From Apoda limacodes (Eukaryota > Arthropoda > Insecta > Lepidoptera > Limacodidae): a stretch of 64,000 nucleotides of DNA. The notes beneath the pieces were generated by a model, which ran no database searches, was not told where the DNA came from, and saw only the letters and a program-made list of their open reading frames with translations. The stretch spans positions 25,257,901 to 25,321,900 of the forward strand of contig OX291549.1 of NCBI GenBank assembly GCA_946406115.1, given 5' to 3'. Position 1 is the first letter of the stretch, and each line of letters opens with the position of its first letter. Shown here piece after piece: positions 1 through 12,085 of this stretch. Made by a program: the position numbers and the translations under genes.

Positions 1-2570
1 CCAGAACTGGGCGTTATAAAAATTACTTTCCTAACTGACAAGTTACGTTCTGAAACGCAAAAAAAAAAACGAAAAAAGTATTGAGACATCAATATAAGTA
101 ACATGTGTTTATCACTGCACATAAAATGATAAAACTGAAGCAATGATAAAAATCAAAATAGTTGATAATGTGTCATGTATACAGTCATTATTGTAGATTG
201 GACTAAAATTAGTAGATGACATAATACATGTTCAAAATTAGTCATTTGAGGCATTGTTAATTGGGAAAACACTAAATATTTGTTTTTTTTTAGGGTTCGT
301 ACTGAAACTTAATGGAGCTTTTTTTTTGAGTTTCTAGGAAAAGGAGGAGGTGGGATAACAACTTGACTCCGCGTTTTTTGTTACTCAAGTTCGATGTTTC
401 CTTCTCATTTAAACATAAATTACTTACTACAAATAATCACACTTGAGAACCTAAATGGTCACGCATAGTGCGGTTTTAGAGAAACTTCGTCCTGCGAATG
501 CTTTATTAGTTGTGGAATGAGCTTCTTGCTAAGGTTTTCTCGAGGAACTATGATATGGGGTTCTTCAAGAAAGAAGTGATTGGATTTTTCAAGGGTCGAC
601 AACGGATGATGCCCCTGGTATTCCATCTTAGCTGTCCATAGGTAACGATAACTTCTTAACGAGGCAGTAGCTACATAACATAAAGTACTTGAGTAAAAAC
701 ATGGATAACGCGATACGTAACTAAGCGGGCGTGGGTAGTGCAGCTAAATCTTCAGCTTCATCAGTGATACCAACAAAATACTTTATGTAAGGAGGCACAA
801 TGCTTTACCAAAGTTGAGTTACAAAACGTAACAAAAAACAGAGAAACGGAGTCAGTTTAGGATTTATTTATCTAACAAAAGTTCATTAGCATTTTCACGT
901 TTTTCAAGATTTAACCTTTTTCGAAGAATTTAAACAAATAAAAGTCCGTGTTACAAGAGAAGAATTTCACGTTAAAAGGGTTAAAAGAACTACTTTGTTT
1001 TTTAATTAGAATGTATAAAACACTACCAAAACATAAAACGTTAATCACTGAAACAAGCCGACATTTTAATCAACAAATGTTTGATACTTGTAGTAATATA
1101 TAAATGAGGAGGCGACTTACGAACTCCATATTAAACTGTAGTTCTCTTCTCTTTGCTCCAGACATTAAAAAAAGAAATATGAAAACTCACAAAACGCACG
1201 ACCTTGAAATCCTATAATTTCTTCAAATTTTCAAATCTTCTCAAACATATCTCTTAAACAATACTTCGATTCAGAAATTCTAATACTATATTTAACGTTT
1301 ATAAATTTCAGAAATTCCTATCTATGTCTTACAAACTTCTTAATGTTTTACACTGAATCTACTTTACCATAATACAGTCCATTTTATGATATTCTTCCTT
1401 TCAAGCAGACATTTACAAATTAACACTCAATTTATCAGTATCCCATGAAAATTGGAAACACAATTTTTGTTATAACAAACATTTTTATCTAACAAAAATG
1501 ATCTTAAAGTAACTTAAAATAACAAATAATACAAAAAGAAATATTATGCGATATGGAAACTGAAAATTAATGAAAGCAAGCTGTCTACACTCTTATTATA
1601 ATAGATAAACATTGCAAAATTTTCCTTTTAATAAATTAGCTATCTCATATAAATCGACTCAATGAAAATATTCTACTACTACCAATGACCACCAGATACC
1701 CCCACAAACGCTTCGAATGATGGAACATAATATGCATCCATACATGTAAAAAGAGCCGAGCTAGCTTGTTTTGACTACTTTTATATCTTTTTTTATTCAA
1801 AGAAATTTTTGCTCTTTCATCAAAGTTTGTTAAAACTACTACAATAAAGTTTTGATACATTAGATGTTAATTTTTTGATAACGGCCCCGTTGTGGGGGTT
1901 TAAGAGGTGCTATATATAAGCATTATACATGGTGGAAGTTGATCCAATGAAAAATTCCAATTTAATCAATATTATAATACCTCATAAACAGAATCATCGG
2001 GGTACCTGATTTATATGTCGAGGTACAACCTTGTCAAACTTTACTGACTACGTGTATACTTAAGTTCTATACGATATTTATTTAGAATCTCAAGGTTATC
2101 GTATACGTAAGCAAATATTGCCTTTGATTCAGTGAAGTTTATACTCAAACAGCCCAGTCTAATTAAAGTATTCAACATTTTAATAACTCTTGAAGGATCG
2201 GTACAGCTTTTAAAAGTACTAGAGTTTATTTTAGTGTGTTTCAATTAAGAGTAGTAGAAGGGACTCTATCAATGGTCCTACTTTTGTTCCATTTTTAATT
2301 TTACAGAAGTCGCCAATGGCGCCAATAATAATTACGATAAATCTTCGTACATCAAGAAATGATACGAAAATTACACACATGTCTAACCGAGATACTTTTC
2401 AAACAATAGCAAATTTAAAAAAGCCATTTTATTAAGATCATCCTTATGATATAATGTTATATATTCAATGAACTTAAGTTTTTTTATTATGGAAGTCAGT
2501 AAAGTGATCTAAGTGTTGCCAGCTTTAGCAAACTGTTAAATCGTGTCATTAAAAATTTGAAATTGATTAA
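1..2570. other. Downstream flank of ERK, no gene seen
   Basis: AT-rich sequence with only short chance open frames. The one recognisable item is a retrotransposon tail at 450-650, listed separately. Nothing else could be assigned. Confidence 0.5.
450..650 (+). mobile_element. Retrotransposon 3' fragment (LINE family A)
   Basis: Degraded 3' coding tail of the same non-LTR retrotransposon family found at 13319-14702, 24465-25745 and 44390-46062. Translated pieces resemble PKWSRIVRFQRNFLP and LWNELLAKVFSRNYDMGFF, followed by KKEVIGFFKGRQR, with frameshifts. No catalytic part remains. Confidence 0.75.
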
Positions 2571-2576
2571 TTTATT
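2571..2576 (-). promoter_or_regulatory. Candidate ERK polyadenylation signal
   Basis: AATAAA on the minus strand, about 235 bases after the ERK stop codon, within an AT-rich tail. It would give a short 3' UTR of roughly 250 bases. Other AATAAA-like words lie further downstream, so this is only the nearest strong candidate. Confidence 0.4.
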
Positions 2577-2809
2577 TATACAGATATTTTCTTACAATTA
2601 ATTACATAAAAAACGAATTATTCTTAAAAATAATCACAACTGTTGATGATGTAGTACTGGATAGTATATAAGATATAGTATCGGTTTAACAATATTATTT
2701 GTAGATAACTTAGTAATTTCCACTATTGAAACAAAATATACATGGTCTCACCCCTAGTAGGTCTATGTGTACTGGTGGGGGGGGGGGGAGTGACCTCATT
2801 GCATTGCGT
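2577..2809 (-). other. Probable ERK 3' UTR
   Basis: Non-coding stretch between the ERK stop codon and the nearest AATAAA on the minus strand. It holds an uninterrupted run of 12 G on the plus strand (2777-2788), which is C12 in the mRNA, an unusual and probably length-variable tract in otherwise AT-rich DNA. No conserved RNA structure was recognised. Confidence 0.45.
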
Positions 2810-2929
2810 CTATGCCCCTTCGTTGAGTTGTTTGTACAGCAATGTTTCTTCAAATATATAGGTCTTTAAAGTTTCTTTCGGTAGATCGTCCAGCTCCATT
2901 GCAAAGCGGAATGGCTCTTCAGCTACGGG
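2810..2929 (-). CDS. rl: ERK MAP kinase, last coding exon
   Basis: Encodes residues 326-364 and the TAG stop: [20 protein letters not shown], then [19 protein letters not shown]. This is the ERK C-terminal extension that packs against the N-lobe. PVAEEPF follows YDPNDE exactly as in other ERKs. The acceptor is TTTTTTTGCAG|CCC. The total of 364 residues is normal for insect ERK. The stop is followed within 20 bp by a run of 12 C in the mRNA sense. The very C-terminus (LYKQLNEGA) is the least conserved part, so a different last exon in other transcripts cannot be excluded. Confidence 0.94.
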   Translation of the reverse strand, partial: PVAEEPFRFAMELDDLPKETLKTYIFEETLLYKQLNEGA

Positions 2930-3285
2930 CTGCAAAAAAATTATTACTTTAGAAAACGCACAATAGACAAATCGTTTCTTAGTAGTAGTATCCCTGAGGA
3001 GCGTTTATTTTTTAATTTTCGAAAATTTATATACCTAATGAGTTTTAAACTGTTTAATTTTTGCAGTGTTTTAAGAAGGCTCATGGTAGGTACATTGTAA
3101 AGAATCAACAAGTAAGTATGCGCCATGTTTGAAACCGTAATTAACGAAAATATTCTTTAAATATCTGAAAATTACATTGAGCCAAGACTAGATTTTATTT
3201 TACTACTTTAACTGTTCTTGCATATTAACAAATAAAGAAATATGAACTGGATCCAAAAGTTGTAATATTTTCAGATTATCTGTCA

Positions 3286-3803
3286 AGTGCAAGTCGGACC
3301 ATTTATGTTATTTACAAACACATATCAAAACAAAGGCGTGCCGCTAAATCACCCATCCAATGACTGGCCAAGCTCGACGTTGCTGAACTTTGAATATCGT
3401 TTCCAACAAAACGAATGTGTTACTGTATCACTTAATAATCAATGGCGCTGATACGGTAATTTAAGATCTTAATGGCTCGAACCCATCTCACACTTGGCCG
3501 GTTTTTATTCTTTGTTGTTATACTTTACAGCTCACACTACTTTCCAGTTTGAATTAAGTATATATTACTGTTTTTACTATAGAACAAAAACAAAAAAAAC
3601 ACGTATTTCTTTTCTATTACTTTTTTAACTTTTTATTGATTGTTAGACAATCCGCCATTATAACACATATTCTGTTAAAAATGTAGGCTACTGCCTATTA
3701 CGGTTCAAAAGATAGCCATTTAATAGTCGTACAGACACACAGCGTAGTCTTAGTAAAAGGGCTTCGTTGGCACCCCTTTCGGTACGTAACCCTAAAAAGG
3801 AGT
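3286..3803. repeat. Composite repeat with 5S-rRNA-derived segment, copy 1
   Basis: Starts with AAGTGCAAGTCGGACC and ends with a TACGTAACCCTAAAAAGG block like the one ending the repeat at 26222-26526. On the minus strand at about 3341-3410 it carries a block resembling the middle and 3' half of 5S rRNA (CAACGTCGAGCTTGGCCAG, then CATTGGATGGGTGA). The same block occurs at 10082-10141 and 41819-41890. All three are preceded by the non-5S sequence GAAACGATATTC, so they descend from one chimeric repeat rather than from 5S genes independently. Confidence 0.6.
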
Positions 3804-4924
3804 TTTATCTTAAACAAAAAACCAACAAGTCCTTGACAGTTGAAAATTCCGCAATTTTCATAAAATAGAGAAAACAGTCGTTTGCTTAAGTATTAATAAA
3901 ATGAATGCGCATAAAACGTAAAAGCGCGGTGTCGACAACCTCGTTCTTTCCTCGAAACGATTGAATTGAAATTCAAAAATTCGATTTTTTAAAAACTTTA
4001 ATATTAATATTAATAACAAATGTATCACTGAGCAATGGTAGTTACAAACTGGCGGTTATAAAGTTGAAATGTGGGTTAAGTTTAAATATCATTTAATAAA
4101 ACCCCTGTCGTAGCATAATTTAAGTATAACCCCTGTTGTAGCAATATTTGAATGAAACCAGTATTTAACAATAGATGTTATTATATAATTTTACGAATAT
4201 TCAAACACAAAACGAACCACTAAAATTGTGGTAATTTTTATTAACAAGCAAAGCGACGTTTTCCAAGAATGTAACCATAACTACAACGTTTTAGCACAGC
4301 AACATTCATTTCATTAGTACAGTCTATCATCGCCTTTGATAAATCCGTCAACGTTAAAAAGTCATAGCACCTCGATCGCGACAAAATGTATGACTGGCTT
4401 AATTAAAACCATATGTGACATTATATGTAAGCTTGTTGGACGCTCTCGTCATCAGCTCGCCGAGCACCTTACCTCACGAGTGCTCTGTCTAGACGCCTTC
4501 GATGGCTGCCAGTGTGAATTAAATGATTGTTTCGGCTATAGTTTTAGTTCACTAGTAAACAAACAAGTGGTTTCAGTTTTTATTTGTAAAATTTTGAGTT
4601 AAAAACTCAGTTAACATTTTACGGTTAACATTTAAAATTTAATGACAGCTTTAAAAGTTGCCGCTGCAGCAGATTTGTTATCTTTCAAAAGAGCTTATTG
4701 TCCGCATAAGCTCCTTGCCTGCTGCAATAAGAAAGCTCTAGGATATATGAATTTCAGTGATATTTTAAACATATATTATTTAGTATTCTCATTTGTGTTT
4801 CTTTTTATAATATAAACATATTTAACTTAAAGACATTGTTAATTTCTAAGTTTATTTTTCTCACTGTACATTTTTTAATAAAATGTTTTTCTATTTCACA
4901 ACTTCCCCACTTACAGATGTTTTT

Positions 4925-5035
4925 TTTTTTATTTAACAATCTTTATTGCACACTTTATTGTACAAATGGCGGACCTTATACCACTGGGCATTTTCTGCCA
5001 GTCAACTAGGCAACTAAAAAACTTCATCATTTAAC
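4925..5035 (-). repeat. Probable LINE or SINE 3' end
   Basis: Contains CTTTATTGCACACTTTATTG, then a TACAAATGGCGGACC block and TTCTGCCAGTCAACTAGG. I know this arrangement from Lepidopteran retroelement tails, with the T-rich side as the poly(A) end of a minus-strand insertion. The family was not verified. Confidence 0.4.
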
Positions 5036-5660
5036 ATTTTATTTTCATACGTCGCTATAAATTAGCTTAAACTACTAATAAATAAAAATAACAAACGCTA
5101 ATACAATAATATATATTATTCATAATAAACTTTTAACACATTCTGCTACGTATATAACTCAACCAATGCCTACGACATTAACATTTCATATCCAGCATAT
5201 TTTTATACGGGAAGTTACTAAGCAAACTTCGTTCTCAAACAAACAAGATAATGTCGTAAATTTGCAACAGTTCATTAGGGGGTGTTTGTCCCGCTAGTTG
5301 TCATTAACTCGATTCCCCGACGCGACGCGCGCAAGTCTCGGTCACTAAGCGGAAATCGATGCTTAGCTTATTGCTTATTGTCTTGGTATAGAAAACATAA
5401 TAGAACATAATAGTAAGGATTTTACCATAAATTGGAAGGCTTGCCAAAAAAAAATTATTTACAATGATTTTTTTTAAACTTAACCTAATATTGTTAAACA
5501 GGTGGAAATGCTATCACTAACAGTATACTTAATACTTACACGAACTTTTTGAAATACTTTTAACCCTATTATTTAGTCAGTGAGATGAGAGAGAAAAAAA
5601 GGTTCAATAATTTCAGCAAAAATAATAATAAAATATCCACTAGACTTTAAGAATTTTATT

Positions 5661-5853
5661 ATAAATAATAAATAAATTATTAAATAATAAATAAATATTT
5701 TTGGACATTACACACAGCGCCGTCTGACCCCAAAGTAAGCAAAGCTTGTGTTATGGGTACCAGACAACGGATATAAATACATATATATTACTTTTTTTTT
5801 GTAAACACATACACATCATACATAAGTACACCCAGACTCAAGACACACAAATG
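5661..5853 (-). mobile_element. tRNA-derived SINE, head-truncated copy
   Basis: Body and tail of the SINE seen complete at 48963-49224. Shared blocks are GACATTACACACAGCGC, AAGCAAAGCTTGTGTTATGG, ACAACGGATATAAATA and ACACCCAGACTCAAGAC. The tRNA-like head is missing. The tail is AT-rich (AAATAATAAATAAAT). Confidence 0.75.
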
Positions 5854-6059
5854 TTTTAAAATTGTTAGTTTTGCTCACGAAATAAAAGTGATTTTATGTT
5901 TATTCACAGTTAACCTTTTTTTTTTTAAATATGTAAAACAAAAACGGTTTTTTTTTCTGAAACCTACCATTGATTAAATATGGTAAAAAAATATTTTCAA
6001 GGGCATTGTAAAAGGTGCGATTTCTGTGACGTTGAGTGTAGTTAAGGTTATTTTAGATT

Positions 6060-6195
6060 TTTTTTTATAACCTCTATGGTGTCAAACAAGCTTACGGTCG
6101 CCTGATGGTAAGCGGTCACCGTAGCCAATGTATCGCGCATTGCCGACCTTTCTTAAATCTAATTCCTTGTTTCTTGAAGAACCCATACTATAGTA
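6060..6195 (-). mobile_element. LINE family A, 3' end only
   Basis: Carries the family tail AACAAGCTTACGGTCGCCTG, then ATGGTAAGCGGTCACCGTAG, beside a poly(T) run that represents the poly(A) tail on the minus strand. It matches the tail of the element at 13319-14702. It is 5'-truncated to about 135 bp and starts only 40 bp from exon 7. Confidence 0.75.
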
Positions 6196-6237
6196 CTTAG
6201 AGAGAACCGAAAAAGTTAGCAAATATTAGTCACTAAC

Positions 6238-6426
6238 CTCATCATTAGGGTCGTAATACTGCTCAAGATAAGGATGCGCAAGCGCGTCCTCGACCGTGAT
6301 GCGCTTGTGAGGGTTGAAGGTGAGCATACGATGCAGCAGGTCCAGGGCCTTCGGGTCAGCGCCGGGGAACAGCTCTACCCACGGCAGTCGCGGCTTGAAC
6401 GGTAGCGACTCCAGATAGCCACGCGC
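6238..6426 (-). CDS. rl: ERK MAP kinase, coding exon 7
   Basis: Encodes residues 263-325: [40 protein letters not shown], then [23 protein letters not shown]. It completes the kinase C-lobe. YYDPNDE contains the common-docking acidic residues D321 and D324 that bind D-motifs of MEK, phosphatases and substrates. By family knowledge D324 aligns with the residue changed in the Drosophila rolled-Sevenmaker gain-of-function allele. Here it is the normal Asp. The acceptor is TATTCTCCAG|GCG and the donor is GAG|GTTAGT. Confidence 0.97.
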
Positions 6427-7226
6427 CTGGAGAATACAAACCATTGAGGACCTACTTTTGCATGAAAGTAAAGTTAAGTAAACATTGCTCTAACCATAAA
6501 ATAATCAAACAAAAAATGTCTATACCAGATTACGATCTACTGCCAGGATTTTCATTTAAATTATGATATAACTTAGTCCACTACATCGTTCCAGTCCAGA
6601 TGAGTGGTCGACGTTTTCTGTCACCAAATCAGCAAAAATATCATAAAAAATATTGTAAATAAATTATAAGAAACCGGACTGCAGAAACATTAATAACTAA
6701 ACAAAAATTAAAACATACTAAATATTTAACTATAAGCAGACGGGACTCATTTTAAGGTTACTACTGTAGTGTGAGCAATCAGTAGGTAGGTACATTATTT
6801 GAACGTGCATTGAAATGAGTCCCGTCTGCTTATAGTTAAATATTTAGTATGTTTTAATTTCTTTTTAGTTATTAATGTTTCTGCAGATTTTAGTTTTTCT
6901 TTTTTTATTTACAGCTTTTAAGTGTTATTTTTTTTTCCAATTTTTGCTAGAAATCACCTATGAAATCGAGAGGTTAGGACGAATTTAACCACGTATATTT
7001 TTTTTAAAATCGGTTAAGCCGTTTAGTAGTTACGAGGGAACATAGAGTCGGACATACATACAGGTCAAACACATAACCCTCTTTTTGGACTATGCCGCAG
7101 TCGGGTAAAAAGTATGGACGAAGAATAGTGACAACCGGACAACAAGCCATGAGCTATTATTATGATTTAAATTACTAAAGTTGACCAGAACATAAAATTA
7201 AAAACAATTTTTTTTCCATGAGATAC
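6427..7226 (-). other. ERK intron 6 (800 bp)
   Basis: Short GT-AG intron. A quarter of it is the fold-back element at 6679-6886. The remainder includes a TE-like block (AAATCGGTTAAGCCGTTTAG, then GGACATACATACAGGTC) similar to Lepidopteran repeat termini. Confidence 0.9.
6679..6886. repeat. Fold-back (hairpin) element in ERK intron 6
   Basis: Arms 6679-6753 and 6813-6886 are inverted copies of about 74 bases with only a few differences. Both start CTGCAGAAACATTAATAACT from the outside and end at AAATGAGTCCCGTCTGC. The loop is 59 bases. Transcribed with ERK pre-mRNA it would form a near-perfect 74 bp stem. It is probably a palindromic MITE. Confidence 0.85.
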
Positions 7227-7394
7227 CTTTTCATTGATGATGCAGTCAAGATCTTCCTGACTCGGGGAGCCTAGGACGCCGAGGATATGGTTCAGCTGGT
7301 CGAGGTAGTGTTTTCCCGGGAATATCGGCCGGTTCGACAACATCTCCGCCAAGATGCACCCCACTGACCAAATGTCTATGGACTTGGTGTAACC
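7227..7394 (-). CDS. rl: ERK MAP kinase, coding exon 6
   Basis: Encodes residues 207-262: [38 protein letters not shown] and [18 protein letters not shown]. This is the C-lobe from helix F (SIDIWS) into the MAPK insert. [15 protein letters not shown] is diagnostic of ERK1/2. The acceptor is TGTTTAG|GGT and the donor is AAG|GTATCT, in phase 0. The downstream intron 6 is only 800 bp and contains a 208 bp hairpin element. Confidence 0.97.
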
Positions 7395-9032
7395 CTAAAC
7401 AATAAAAAAAAAAAAAGAAAATGACGTGCCTTCATCACATCAATCAGAAATAAATGCCATTACATACCAATTTATTCTACTGCCACTTAGCACTGACCTC
7501 TATTACACTATAACTGGACAGGCTATACGAGGAAAATCATTTTTTGCCATTTTGACGCTGATTAAACAACAGTGGAAACTATTATTAGAGATTTAACTTT
7601 TAAAATTAAAGTAATAATATTGTATCCAGTACCAGGGAGGTGCAATGCATTTGAACCTGTGAGCTTTTACAGGGTAGAAACAAGTTACACTACATACCTA
7701 CTATTAGAAAATAAATTGCGTTATAAAAGTTAAATTTTTAATAAGCTTTCATCTCATCAGTTCACGTTTATCTATCTCTATCAATTGTTCTTTCTCTCGT
7801 ATTTTCCGTCTCATATCAGATTCGTTTCAAAAAAACGTTGCACAAATTCGACCTAAAAATTTAACTGTTACCGCGCCCAAAAGATTTTCATATCCAATTT
7901 AATTCTACTTAAATCTTGGCGACCATAAATTTTAAAGAACTAAAATAAGTACACATTGCACAGTACCAAATGTTACGCTAGCTACACTTATGCCAGTTAG
8001 TTGTATACAGCTAAAAGGTTTTTGCTATAAAGTTTACTTACACTCATATCCGGCTGAAAAACATAAACATACAGTTATGCTCATACAGCCATTTTTTTTT
8101 GTTTAAAATATTTAGTACATTATTGTATACGGACGTGAAGCACAAAGAATTTCGTAAATTGATTCTTAGGAAAATTTCCTCATTCCAGATTTTATGGCGC
8201 AAAGAAACACCATGTGCTCTATAGCTCTGAGCTACCACGAGCTTATTTCAAAAGCCAACAGTTAGATACTACGTTTCTGTACCGTAACTGATCACTGGCA
8301 ACACATATTGGTTGTAGACTTTTGTCTCTAGGCACTTAAGTATTTTGGACTAGAATATGTTGCAAGGTTTTCAGTGGTTTGTATACTTATAGACTCTTTT
8401 TTTGTATTAATATCTGTATCACATGCATTAATATTAACCAATAAAGGTTTTCACCAAAAGTGCTAAGTAAGAATACTTTCTGGCATTCATTAGTTTAAAA
8501 ATTTCGTGGTACGAATTTAAGTTAACAATATAAATTTTCTTGTTCCATGTATTTCAAGTTATGTAATCCCAATAAATGTGTCTTTTATTTTTTTTTATCC
8601 CACCTCAAAACCCAATCCAAACCTAATAAAGTTTTAAAACAAAATTCAAACAATCCACAAACGTAAAGATAATTTTTTGATTCATTACTGTGAACGAATA
8701 ATACAAGCACAATATTTTCTTAATAATAATAATTTATTGTTCAAAAAGTTACATTTGTCAATTTTTTGCTTAGTACATGTTTATTAACATAGTTGTATTT
8801 TTGTATATATATGTTTGTTTACATAATTTATGTCTGAAAATTAAATTAAAATCATGATATAATAACCTGTAGCTTAAATACCTAAACTAGGTCTAGCCTG
8901 TTCTTATAGGTATTTATACTCTTTAGGTTGAAATACTATAAATATTGAAATAACATGTGCATTATATATGACAAAAATTAAGAGAAAAACATGAAATGAT
9001 TGATATGAAGATAAAAAGATAAAATATTATTG

Positions 9033-9141
9033 TGTGCGTATGTATGTTAATGTAAGTAGTATGTATATGTAAGGTTGTTTGCCCTAATGTGTGACTGTGG
9101 GTGTGTCAGGGTGAGTATGTTTGCGTATGTGTGAGCATGCG
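9033..9141. repeat. GT-rich low-complexity tract
   Basis: Irregular TGTG/TATG-rich sequence such as GTGTGCGTATGTATG and GTGTGACTGTGGGTGTGTC. Not a clean microsatellite. Confidence 0.5.
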
Positions 9142-10081
9142 AATATCTATAATTTCGTTTTAATTAAGTTAAAACAGTTAATAAGTGTTCAGTAGCAATA
9201 TTTTCTTAGCATTGAGACCATCTTTAAATAGAATCAAGTCAATGTTTTCTACAGAAACAAACAGCATGAAATTAAAATACATGTCTTTTTTGCAAAGCTG
9301 TAACTACTGTAAACTGTCTAATTAATGTATTAATTAAATAAATATATCACTACATAGCATAAAATCGATTCCCCTTTCGTGTCTGACTGTCTGTGCTTGG
9401 TTTTCTCCGTAACTACTGAATATATTTTATTCATTTTCAAGAGGACGAATTAGGAATACCTAAGTGAGGTCATTGTTAGGATTTCATAGTCAACAAGGAA
9501 CCCTTACCTATAGTTTTGCCAAATATTAAGCTTTGAAGTGCACATTTTTCCAGCTAAATCTTGTTCTTGCGTGTGTGGAAAAAAATATGGAAATAGCATA
9601 TATAACGAAATTAAAAGGAGAACTATCATAGCTAAGTAGGCTTTATAACTTAATAATAATCGATCAACTTAAAAATGAAGTCGGATAAGTAAAAATTTCG
9701 TACAAATTCCTTTAAAAGGTACTTATATGAAGTTGGTACTTGTGTAAAACAGGAATTAAATATAAGTTTATGAATCATGTGACATTATAGAAAAAAAATA
9801 TGACATTCTGAATACTAACACTTACTAAATTAAAAAACAATATTTACGTTTGAATTCGGACGCGGCGCTTGGTGGTACGTGAAGGGTACAAACTTATTAT
9901 ATAGTTGTTCTATCGTAAAAATAGTAACACATAAAAGCTTGCAGTGATAGTGTGTAGTGTGTGTGAACTCTAAAGTATAACAAAATATAATAAAGACCGT
10001 CTAAGTGTAATTTACCATCTTAGATGACTGTTAAAGCGCCATCTAGCTATTATAAAGAGAAACAGTAACATATTTTTTGTT

Positions 10082-10141
10082 TGAAACGATATTCAAAGTT
10101 AAGCAACGTCGGGCTTGGTCAGCAATTGGATAGGTGACTTT
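10082..10141 (+). repeat. 5S-rRNA-derived repeat segment, copy 2
   Basis: Reads GAAACGATATTCAAAGTTAA, then GCAACGTCGGGCTTGGTCAG and CAATTGGATAGGTGAC. The second and third blocks match the central and 3' part of eukaryotic 5S rRNA. The 5S 5' third is absent, so it is not a functional 5S gene. Confidence 0.65.
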
Positions 10142-10730
10142 TATGATAAATATATATTGAACTTTTTAAAAACCGATTTTTGATGAAGCGTTCGCTTTTC
10201 TACTAAAAGTGATTGTTTCCAGCAAAAGTGCTATCTAAAACTCAGATATATCCTATAAACAATACAAAACGTTTTGATAATAGCTGATGACTAGTATAAG
10301 TATTCCTTAGAAGTACATTTTATAAATAAGCTTTGAAGCATAAATGAAAAATACCCTGTAACGCTTGCTGGCAGGGGAAACGCTCTTAAAATAAGAGTAG
10401 TTAATTCCCTTTAAGACAAATATAGAAGCGGAAAATAAAATAGCTTTTCGCGGGGCGTTTATCGGATGTTAAAATTGACAGTCTGTCATATTACGTAAAC
10501 GCGAAGGCGAAATTGTCCGCTAGTAAAACCGTGTTGACACAGTCAAAGTGCGCTTGGACGTAGTAGCTTTTATGGTAATTCACTTGACACATATCTTAGC
10601 ATTCAAGATTAATAGATAGGTTACGTCAGATTAGTTGCTAGAAGGTGTGGGAATTTTGACAGCGACAGCCCATGGCAACATTTTATACTTGTACCTGAAG
10701 TGTTTTAGTCTCACAAGGTATAAGGTAAAA

Positions 10731-10860
10731 ATACCTGGAGGACCGAGCTTTGCTTGTTTATTTAACAACGCCGTCTATTGTCAAGTAGCTTTAATGTTGC
10801 TATGTCGGTAAAAACAATAGTATTACTACTCGCCAATAGATGGAAGTCATATTTTAGAAA
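10731..10860 (+). repeat. Dispersed repeat, copy 1
   Basis: TACCTGGAGGACCGAGC, then GTCTATTGTCAAGTAGC and TACTCGCCAATAGATGG. The reverse complement of the same blocks is at 25750-25895. Very short versions of the ATAGATGGCG word recur elsewhere in the window. Confidence 0.6.
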
Positions 10861-10869
10861 ACACTTTAC

Positions 10870-11024
10870 TTCTAAAAAAGAAAACCTAGCTAGATCGATT
10901 TATCGCCCCCGAAACCCCCTACATACCAAATTTCATGAAAATTGTTAGAGCCGTTTCCGAGATACAGATTATTAATATAGTTTCGGGGGCGATAAATCGA
11001 TCTAGCTAGGTTTTCTTTTTAGAA
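10870..11024. repeat. Fold-back element with 45-base arms
   Basis: Arms 10870-10915 and 10980-11024 are inverted copies (TTCTAAAAAAGAAAACCTAG, then CTAGATCGATTTATCGCCCC). The loop holds TACCAAATTTCATGAAAATT and GAGCCGTTTCCGAGATACAG, a phrase common in Lepidopteran repeats. Only about one arm base differs. Confidence 0.85.
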
Positions 11025-11809
11025 GTATATATAAACATTTATACAAGAATTGCTCGTTTAAAGGTATTAGATAAAAGTATTCCGCTCACTCTATTTTCTT
11101 TTATTGCTAGGTACTGCCTCCCTTACACTTGTCGCCATATTGTTTTGTCAAATGGCATCAAAGTGAGTTTTTGCCTTCTGATTGCGCTTTGGTCAGTGTT
11201 GTTACGATCAAAGTAACGTCAAAAAAGTCGTCAATTTCTTTGTCCAAGCGGACTTTGATTAGCTTAACGTATAGTAACAATGCCATGCAGTTACTTACAT
11301 TTTATAATCAATTTATTTAAATGCAAGAACTAGCCAGAGACTAACGGACGCACAGATAACTGAATAAGCACAATTAACTAACTATTTTTTTAAATAAATT
11401 AAGAAACATATGCGTTTGTCACTTAGTTTGAAAAAACAAAGAGAATTTATGTTTCCTATGGTAATTTCAGGCACCAGTCGAATCGAATGGATTCTAAATA
11501 TTATGGAAACAAACAAGCCCTCTCAAGCATGAACGGGGCTAGGTGTAATCGGGCTTCTGACGTAAATCTTGTTATTGTTATGACTGCGAGATGAATGAGT
11601 AAAGCCTATTTTCTTCTCATGTTTATTTTCTTTTGTAGATATTTTCAGATGAACGATAGGATTAGAAGTTACTATAAATAGTGAGATATTCTCTGCTGTC
11701 TATTTTTGTAGTCGAACTGATTTAAATAGTTATTTATAATACACGTGCGGAAAATTGGTTATAACCTTTTACACTCACGTACACAACATTTTCCAATGCA
11801 TTCTGCGAA

Positions 11810-12085
11810 TAGGGTTACCATTTTTAATATTTTAAAAGTCCTGACAAAAAGCCTGACATTTAAAAAAAAAAGTCCGGACATAGTCACGTAATCAAATAAA
11901 CTATAAAATCCTATTTTATGTTAAAACTTAAAAAACTATAGTTTGATTGTTTTAATTTTAAATTAATCATGAGTGACACTGATTAACTAGTCGAATTTTT
12001 TCAGTAGTGATAAATTGCTGTATATATAGTTAAAAGTACGGACAAATGTCAAGTCCGCACATATCCGGACGGATTGTAAACCCTA
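11810..12085. mobile_element. hAT-like MITE (276 bp)
   Basis: Terminal inverted repeats begin TAGGGTT(T)AC on each side. They are flanked by an imperfect 8 bp target duplication, TCTGCGAA (11802-11809) and TCTGCGTG (12086-12093). Inner TCCGGAC words also occur near both ends. No coding capacity. An 8 bp duplication with TAGGG-type ends fits the hAT superfamily. Confidence 0.65.

Larger units (their letters stand above)
2930..6237 (-). other. ERK intron 7 (3.3 kb)
   Basis: GT-AG intron between exons 7 and 8. From low to high coordinates it holds a 5S-derived composite repeat, a LINE-like 3' end, a head-truncated SINE and a family A LINE 3' end, each listed separately. An open frame at 4336-4602 (+) matches nothing I recognise. 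The rest is AT-rich filler. Confidence 0.9.

Noticed and set aside
4336..4602. 88-codon open frame in intron 7 (plus strand)
   Set aside because: Cys-containing but no known domain, no supporting splice or start signal, and within an ERK intron full of chance frames.
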